Of a stretch of 33,558 nt of DNA, positions 20,662-33,558 are shown piece after piece. The DNA lies in NCBI RefSeq assembly GCF_000372725.1, contig NW_005195017.1, positions 253,889 through 287,446 of the forward strand. The letters are read 5' to 3'. How positions within the stretch are numbered: position 1 is the first letter of the stretch; each line of letters opens with the position of its first letter. The DNA comes from Emiliania huxleyi CCMP1516. Its lineage: Eukaryota > Haptophyta > Isochrysidales > Noelaerhabdaceae. The position numbers were made by a program, and so were the translations under genes. The notes beneath the pieces were generated by a model, which made no database searches, was not told the origin of the DNA, and saw nothing but the letters and a program-made list of their open reading frames with translations.

Positions 20662-22442
20662 TCACATGCCCGGAAAGTGCTCCAGCAGCGCCGCGGTCAG
20701 GCAGCTCGCCCACAGCTCGTGCCCCTTTCGATTGGGGTGCCTGCGGTGGTGAAGCACCGAAGGTCAGGGCGTGAACAGCAAGAGCAACAACACGGTCTCG
20801 TGCCGTGAGTTCGCTCCGTGCAAATACGAGGCCTGCGCAGAGAGCGAGGAGAGCGGAATACAGCGGAATACGGCGGAAACAGAGCTGAATACGGCGGTTA
20901 CGCGGAATACGGCAATGCGGTAGAATACGGCGAAACACAGCTAAAGAGACTGTCCCTCCCTCAAGCCGTGCACGCGTTCCGTCGTCCGCCATCTAGTAGA
21001 CGCGGAGTTGCGAGGAACGCCCCCCCCCCCCCCCCCTCTGCCCCACCACCTCGTGTGCGCGGAGAAGTTTCCCTTCCCTCCCCTTCCCTTCCCTGCCATC
21101 TCGGTTCGACATCTAGGCTGGGGCGCAGCGAGTCTGGCATCAGCTCGCGCTGCACGTCGTGCTCCCCGCGCCGAAACGGGCCGCCGCAATCGACGAACCC
21201 GACGCGGCGCGCCGCGTCCGCCTGGAGACACCAAGACAGTATGGGCGAAAAGTAAAAGAAGAAATCGCGCGGCCGCGGCCAGAGACGCGTCCGCCTGCAG
21301 CGGGACGGAACGGTGGGCGAAATAAAAGACACGGCGCGTCCCGATGCGGCGAGGCGCGTCCGCCTGCAGTGAAGAAGAACTATGGTGCGAAAAAAGAAAT
21401 ACCGGGCGTCCCGACGCGGCGGAAAGTGTCCGCCTCCGCCCACGATCGAAGGCCAGCGTTGACCTTGGTGATCAACGGGGAGAAGGAGCGGACCGGGCTT
21501 CCGTCGGCAGCGCTGCCAACGACTGGCGCCGCCTTCTTGCGCTTGTTTCCGTCGCCGCGCGGCAGCAGCGCGTTCAGCAGCACCCTGCCCTGTGTTTGGT
21601 TGAGGAGGGTGCCCGCGACGGCGACCACGCCCGCGACCGTCTCTTCGGGCGTGTGGCCTGTAGGAGAAGAAAGACACGTGGGCGGAAAAGAAAGTGCGCT
21701 CGCGGCCACCTCCTCGGAGTGTGTGGCCGCGGCCGAGGTTGTTTGTTCCGATGAGCACCACAAACGCCAGCTGCGGGTCCGACGCCATCGCCGGACTCAG
21801 CTCGCCGTCGGCCAGCCGCCTAGACACTTCCGAGACAGTTCCCACACACTTCCGACACACTTCCTAGCTCGCCGTCGGCCAGCCGCCTAGACACTTCCGA
21901 GACACTTCCCACACACTTCCGACACACTTCCTAGCTCGCCGTCGGCCAGCCGCCAGAGCAGGTGCTGGGTGTGGTCCGCCTACGAACGGATAGCTCATTC
22001 AGCGCCACCTGGTCAGAGGATATGAAGAGGAGGTGGCTGGGTGCTGGTCCGCCGCGATGCCGAGGACAGTCGGCTGCGGCCACCGCGCGCCCAGCGTCGC
22101 TTGCAGCACCCCCGGCACGCCCTGGCACCGGCCGAGCTTGCGGCACAGACCCGTGCCGCGCCAGCTCTCGGTGATGCTGTCGCCGAGCAGAGCGATCTGT
22201 GGCCGGCCCGTCGCCCGGTACGCGCGCGCATCGTTGACCAGCGTCGCGTGGCACCGCTCCCAAGGGCCCATGAACTCGTTGTGCGGAACCAGTCGAGTCG
22301 ACCACGCCGTCCGAAGGACAGGAGCGTCCGCCGGCTCCGGAGGCACGCCGCCGCGGTGGTGCTTGGACCGGCGAGCCTTTGCGCGGCTCTTCTGGGCGTG
22401 CGCCTTCTGGTGCATCAAGTCCTCGAGCGCGTCGGTCGGCAT
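20662..22442 (-). CDS. SGNH hydrolase, PAF-acetylhydrolase Ib subunit-like, six exons
   Basis: Exons in transcript order: 22442-22053, 21979-21954, 21819-21728, 21657-21434, 21221-21127, 20740-20662, giving 906 bp, 301 residues, starting MPTDALEDLMHQK. The four SGNH blocks are all present: RPQIALLGDSITESWRGTG (nucleophile Ser), VLGIAADHTQHLLWRLADGE (oxyanion Gly), VVLIGTNNLGRGHTPEETVA (Asn), and MPDSLHPNRKGHELWASCLT (Asp and His). The last block is split by intron 5 just before the His codon. The GHTPEET and LLPRG motifs are typical of the PAF-AH Ib alpha-subunit group and its algal relatives, cytosolic esterases of small acyl substrates; the substrate here is unknown. All five donors are GC. 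Only 37 bp separate its ATG from the stop of the gene at 22480-23985. An upstream in-frame TTG at 22457 is not needed. Confidence 0.85.
20741..21126 (-). repeat. SGNH intron 5 with poly-G/C and GTATTC minisatellite
   Basis: Read on the minus strand, it starts GCGCCCCAGCC and the next exon starts GCACCCCAATC, a diverged boundary repeat. It contains an 18-base poly-C (plus strand 21019-21036) and CCGTATTC units at 20850-20935, shared with the intron at 4532-4720. Confidence 0.7.
21222..21433 (-). repeat. SGNH intron 4: three tandem ~70-bp exon-head units
   Basis: Units 21433-21364, 21363-21295 and 21294-21222 (70, 69 and 73 bp) each begin GCGGACGC or GCGGACAC, like exon 5, and end in CTGCAG or CTCCAG after a TTTCTTTT-type pyrimidine tract. 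Each unit looks like a complete minimal intron. Confidence 0.8.
21820..21953 (-). repeat. SGNH intron 2: two identical-length 67-bp units
   Basis: Units 21953-21887 and 21886-21820 each begin with the exon 3 head GCGGCTGGCCGACGGCGAGC and continue with an 11-mer of type GGAAGTGTCTC, ending GTGTCTAG. The 11-mer is the reverse complement of the TTCCTAGACAC repeat in the MAPKK introns. Confidence 0.85.
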
Positions 22443-22479
22443 TTTTGTATTACCCAAAAGCTAGGCTACACAACGCCCT

Positions 22480-23985
22480 CTATGTTGGGTCAAGGCGGGC
22501 GCCTAGAAGAAAGCGCCGCCCCCCGAGGGGGAATCCCACCCGTACCGAGCCCCCGTCGAAGAGCGCGTCGAAAGCGTCGTCGCCTTCGTCGTACTCCTCC
22601 GCGTCAAAGCACCGGACCGGCTCCCCCCGGCCGTGCTCCCTTGCCCAGCGCATCTGCCGAACATGCGCACGCTGCTCCTCGCGCGCCCTCTCCTCCGCGG
22701 CGCGCGGCGTCCACCCGGTGGACGCCAACAGCGACTCGAGCGTCGCGCGATAAATCGCCTCGCCTTCCTCGCGTGATACCACCTCGCCCGCCTCCTTCGC
22801 CACCGCCTTCTTCCCACGCCGCGATAGCTTCTCGCCGCCCTGGCTCGCCAGCGCCGGCGATGCCGTGGCGCGCCCACCGCGCCCGCGCGCCCGCGCCTGA
22901 AAGGTAGCCCTGCCGTGCCCGACGTCCCCCCGCGCCCGAAGGATGACCCGCGCCTCCTCCTCCGTCACGGGCGTCTCGCGACCCCCTCGCGCCTGGAGGA
23001 TAGCCCGGGCCTCCTCGTCCGTCACGGGCATCTGCGTCCTGTGCTGCAGGGCAATCCTCAGCGCCCGGACGCGCTTGTCCTCCTCGGCCGTGGCCGCCGC
23101 GCTCGCCTCCGCCGCCCCAGAGCCCCCTCCTGCCACCGCATCCTCCGCGTCCGCGCCGCTGTAAGTAGAATCCGAAGCTCCGGCGGACGCAGCAAGTGGC
23201 TGCGAACTGTGCCCGGTGTCGGTATGGCGCGTCGCTGAAGGATCGGCAACAATTAGGGTCTTCGGAGCGCGGCGGCCCGCCTCGGCGGCGGCAGCGGCGC
23301 CCTCCACCTCCTCCTCCCCCCCCGCGGCGGCAATCGTCCCATCGCCGCTAGCCGGCAGCGCGGGCGCCACGGGGTCCATATAGGCCCCCGGGGCGCCGCC
23401 TCCGGTTCCGCCTTCCGCGGCCTGCGCACTGCAGGCGCCGCTGTCCGCCTCTTTGGGGCGCGCGCCGCCGCGGCCCTCGCCGCCAGCCGCGGCCCCGCCG
23501 CCGTGCTCCTCGCCAGCGGAGCCACTCCCAGCTCCGCCGCGGGGGCCGCTTGCGGCAATCGCATGCCCGTCTGCGGCACGCGCGGCACCCTCGGCAGCGT
23601 CCGTACCGCCGCCGCCGCCAGCGCGCTCGCCAGCAGCACCATCGCCGCCGGCCATCGCGCTGCCGCCCGCCTGCGCGCCAGTCGCAGCCCCAAGCGGGGG
23701 CTCGACCAGAGACAGGGAGGCAAAGGATGACAAAGCCGCCTCAGCCGCGTCGCAGCTGTTCAGGGCCGGCAGGCAGCGGCACAGCTGACGTTGCACGGTC
23801 TTGCCGAGGCCGAGCCCCTCGAGGCCGTCCTCGGCGACCGCCTCGAGCAGCGCCGCGACGTTGCCGACGTCCTGGGCCAGCAGCTGCGGCACCACCTTAC
23901 CGGAGACGAGCGCAGAAACGCGCGCCCGCTCCAGGAGGGCCGCGATATCCTCGTCGAGATCGATGGACGGCCGCGAGGCCGCCAT
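22480..23985 (-). CDS. Intronless gene of unknown function, 501 aa
   Basis: Begins MAASRPSIDLDEDIAALLER. Residues about 8-65 form a helical region (ALVSGKVVPQLLAQDVGNVA, AVAEDGLEGLGLGKTVQRQL) that could be a SAM-like or other small helical module; this is a guess from pattern only. Residues about 90-280 are Gly/Ala/Glu low complexity. A duplicated motif follows (PVTDEEARAILQARGG and PVTEEEARVILRARGD). The C-terminus is charged (RAAEERAREEQRAHVRQMRW) and ends with an acidic patch, YDEGDDAFDALFDGG. Uninterrupted length and codon bias support a real gene in a region where neighbours are split into small exons. An alternative is that it forms the 5' part of one transcript with the SGNH gene 37 bp downstream. 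Confidence 0.6.
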   Translation of the reverse strand: MAASRPSIDLDEDIAALLERARVSALVSGKVVPQLLAQDVGNVAALLEAVAEDGLEGLGLGKTVQRQLCRCLPALNSCDAAEAALSSFASLSLVEPPLGAATGAQAGGSAMAGGDGAAGERAGGGGGTDAAEGAARAADGHAIAASGPRGGAGSGSAGEEHGGGAAAGGEGRGGARPKEADSGACSAQAAEGGTGGGAPGAYMDPVAPALPASGDGTIAAAGGEEEVEGAAAAAEAGRRAPKTLIVADPSATRHTDTGHSSQPLAASAGASDSTYSGADAEDAVAGGGSGAAEASAAATAEEDKRVRALRIALQHRTQMPVTDEEARAILQARGGRETPVTEEEARVILRARGDVGHGRATFQARARGRGGRATASPALASQGGEKLSRRGKKAVAKEAGEVVSREEGEAIYRATLESLLASTGWTPRAAEERAREEQRAHVRQMRWAREHGRGEPVRCFDAEEYDEGDDAFDALFDGGSVRVGFPLGGRRFLLGARLDPT

Positions 23986-24154
23986 CACCGTGGCGCCCGG
24001 CCGCGCGGCCCCGGGCTGCGGGTCTGTGCTCGCCGGCGGCGGTGGAGCGAGAGGGAGCGAGCAGTGTTGGGCGCCACGGCGCACTGAGAGGGCCCTTAGG
24101 CGCCATATACCCGGAATCCTATTGCAATAAGAGGGATGCGAGTGTGTGACGCCG

Positions 24155-24260
24155 CGCGAGCGACGCCGTCCGAGATCGCCCGAGATAGCGCGGCGCGGCC
24201 CCGAGATCGCCCGAGATAGCGCGAGATCGCCCGAAATTGCGCGGCGCGGCCCGAGGCGAG
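24155..24260 (-). repeat. GAGATCGCCC/GAGATAGCGC units upstream of the 22480-23985 gene
   Basis: CCGAGATCGCCCGAGATAGC is repeated with GCGGCGCGGCCC spacers, in the likely 5' flank of the minus-strand gene. The same 10-11-mer type occurs inside introns, so this may be a 5' UTR intron or an independent minisatellite. Confidence 0.55.
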
Positions 24261-24261
24261 G

Positions 24262-26067
24262 TGGATGGGTTGGGAGCAAGGGGGCGGAAGTGGCCAGTGC
24301 GGTAGATGCTAGATCGGTCAGTCGGGGCGCAAGAGGTGGCCTGTGAGCCATCCGGCTTACATTTACCCTGCGTTGTTGAGCCAGGACTCAACATACTCGT
24401 TCTGTTGCCGTCCCAAACTGTCACTCCCCTTTCTCCCGGCCGGGGTGGGGCGCGCGCGGGGGGGCGGCGGGTGTGCGGGATGTCTGTGGGCCCGAGAGCG
24501 ATATGCCATGTCCGCCTTGCGTTTGTTTCATAACATCGAAGGCTAAGCTCAAAATAACAAGGTCTGTCCCGTACCATGCGGAACCGACCCTCGCTATCCA
24601 GTGCTCAAGAGGGACTGCTCGACCCCCCCCCGGATCATGCTGAACAAGCTCCTCTTGTAGCTCGATCGGTCACACCGCCATCGCCGTCGGGGAGAGGGGG
24701 GACGACACTGCTTCGGCAGCGTGCACCTCGATCCTGTCCAGCCAACTGAGCCCAGGATTAGCCAAGCTGGCCCTAGAGCCAAAACACGTGATTCACCTCT
24801 AGAGCTCGCTCTCGCCTCCTCGGAGCCTCAGCCAAAATCTGTCGCTCCAGCGCCGTCGTCCGGGCCCACGACCGGCTCGCCATCTCGATTTCCACTCGCC
24901 CGATGCGCTCGGTCTCTGCTGACGGCTGCCGCAAGAGCGGCTGGCTCACGACAGCGTCTTGCCGGTTGTCGGATGGGAGAGTACAGGACGTCTGGAGTGT
25001 AACTGTGTACGTGAGATCGGTCTTGGTAACAAGCACAGTCGGTCTATCGAAGCGATGCACTCGTTTCCGTTGCCCTTCGAGCTTGACACACAGAGCTCAG
25101 CGCGCCCCGCAAAACAGGAAGAGCCATCCGGCAAGAAGATCTCGATAGGGAGCGAGAACCGTTAGAGGTGCTCCGAGAGGTATCAAGACTCCGTCATGAC
25201 GCGGTAAGATCACTCCAAAAATGACCGCGCAGATGTCGGATCTCGTTGAGATATCTTGCAAAATCTGCTCTTCCCGAGCCGGCAGCACGCAGAGAGTCGC
25301 AGAAAGGCTACGAGTGCTCGACGAGTTTTGAGACCTGCGCGGTCAAACCTGGGGGGAACTGGCCGCACCAGGACGGACGTCCGAAACCTGCGTGAGCACC
25401 TTCGACGATTCTCGCTCCCTATCGAGCTCTTCTTGCCGGACGGCTCTTCCTGTGTGTGCCGGCACAGAGCTCCGTGCAAGCCGTCCAGCGTGACGTGACG
25501 AGTATATCGCTTCGACGGATCGACCGTGCTTGTTATCAAGACTGATATGACGTACACAGTGACACATCAGACGACACATATTCTCTCACCCGGCGGGCCG
25601 CAAAACGCTCTCGACAAGAGAGCCACACAAAGCCACCCGCACGGCAAGCCGCTCGTCGGACAGGCGTGCTCGATCGATGTCGGAGAGCCAAGGACAAGCC
25701 CGGAGGGCAGCCACGCAGAGTGGCGCCACTTCTCGAGCGTCGGCTTGCGCCGGAGCGCCGCAGCCAACCGTGCAGCGAGCGAGTCGGACAGACCCCGCTA
25801 ATCCGCCTCCAGGGTTGACTGGACCGTGTTTGTTATGACCCCCCCCGATGAACACGCCAGTGAGGGTGGGCGAGACGATCGAGGGGTCCCGTACCATGCG
25901 GAATCGGCCCTATCCGGTGCTCAAGTGCTCAAGTGCTCAAGTGCTCAAGGTCTGTGAAATCTGTATCTGATACGGTGAAATTGTGCGCGAAACAAGCCGC
26001 CGCCGCAAGGGTCGCTCGTGCACTGCCGCGGCGGGTGGGTGGCTCGCCCCTTGGCTTGGTGGCGGCC
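24262..26067. other. Intergenic region with inverted and direct repeats
   Basis: GTACCATGCGGAA occurs in direct orientation near 24573 and 25890. The interior is dominated by the inverted repeat listed separately. The frame open from 25933 continues into the MAPKK coding region, so a longer N-terminus is possible. Confidence 0.45.
24990..25575. repeat. Diverged inverted repeat, arms of about 180-200 bp
   Basis: ACTGTGTACGTGAGATCGGT and CTTGGTAACAAGCACAGTCG near 24998-25042 match the reverse complement of 25500-25565. AGGAAGAGCCATCCGGCAAG and GAAGATCTCGATAGGGAGCG near 25118-25157 match the reverse complement of about 25410-25455. Similarity seems to extend outward on both sides. It could be a fold-back element or an inverted gene-fragment duplication. 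Confidence 0.65.
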
Positions 26068-33464
<7,397 letters not shown>

Positions 33465-33558
33465 GCCGAGGGCGGGTGTAGCCGCGCGGGCGGGCTCGTG
33501 GTGACAGCCTCTCGTGGCACCACCTCTCTTCGCTGTGATGGCCCGGACTCGAGCCCCC
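33465..33558. other. 3' flank of the MAPKK gene
   Basis: Follows the TAG stop. No further feature is seen in the 94 remaining bases. Confidence 0.4.

Noticed and set aside
21100..21221. Apparent loss of the SGNH catalytic His (frame reads DSLRPS)
   Set aside because: A GC donor at 21126 and an acceptor at 20741 splice to an exon reading LHPNRKGHELWASCLTAALL, which restores the His and a proper C-terminus.

Overview
Nuclear DNA of a GC-rich, intron-rich unicellular alga. Protein genes are cut into small exons, codon third positions are almost all G/C, and introns are filled with 10-11 bp minisatellites. A haptophyte of the Emiliania type is my first guess. A dinoflagellate is the alternative, because donors are GT, GC and occasionally GA and acceptors are nearly always AG followed by G. 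No source was given, so this is inference.

Layout: (a) 1-1681, 3' half of a MAPK-like kinase (+). (b) 2571-3227, an F-box/kelch gene (-), divergent from (c) 3333-6870, a 12-exon GOLD-domain gene (+). (d) 6871-16800, a repeat-rich stretch with one retroelement-like ORF (7833-8885), one possible terminal exon (10551-10904), dispersed repeats shared between 10.9, 11.4, 11.6 and 14.5 kb, a 13 x 102 bp array, and an AT-rich tandem region. (e) 16820-20050, a multipass membrane protein with a TIR-like domain (+). (f) 20662-22442, an SGNH/PAF-acetylhydrolase-like esterase (-), six exons, full catalytic set. (g) 22480-23985, an intronless gene of unknown function (-). (h) 24262-26067, intergenic with a large inverted repeat. 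(i) 26068-33464, a complete 14-exon MAP kinase kinase (+).

The most interesting content is intron architecture. I could assemble 42 introns by frame and family homology. In the kinase, GOLD, SGNH and MAPKK genes most introns begin with a copy of the downstream exon's first bases, so each intron is bounded by a direct repeat of roughly 9-35 bp that carries the splice boundary. Many introns are tandem stacks of about 70 bp units, each carrying another copy of the exon head or tail. The extreme case is MAPKK intron 5: the 29 bp exon tail encoding the catalytic-loop residues after HRDLK occurs 21 times, and every spacing equals 87 + 11n bp. One GOLD intron is a 169 bp element with perfect 22 bp terminal inverted repeats and a 9 bp target duplication, which looks like intron gain by a non-autonomous transposon.

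The MAPK-like kinase and the MAPKK are classes that act in one cascade, but nothing here shows that these two are partners. All splice structures are inferred from sequence, without transcript data.
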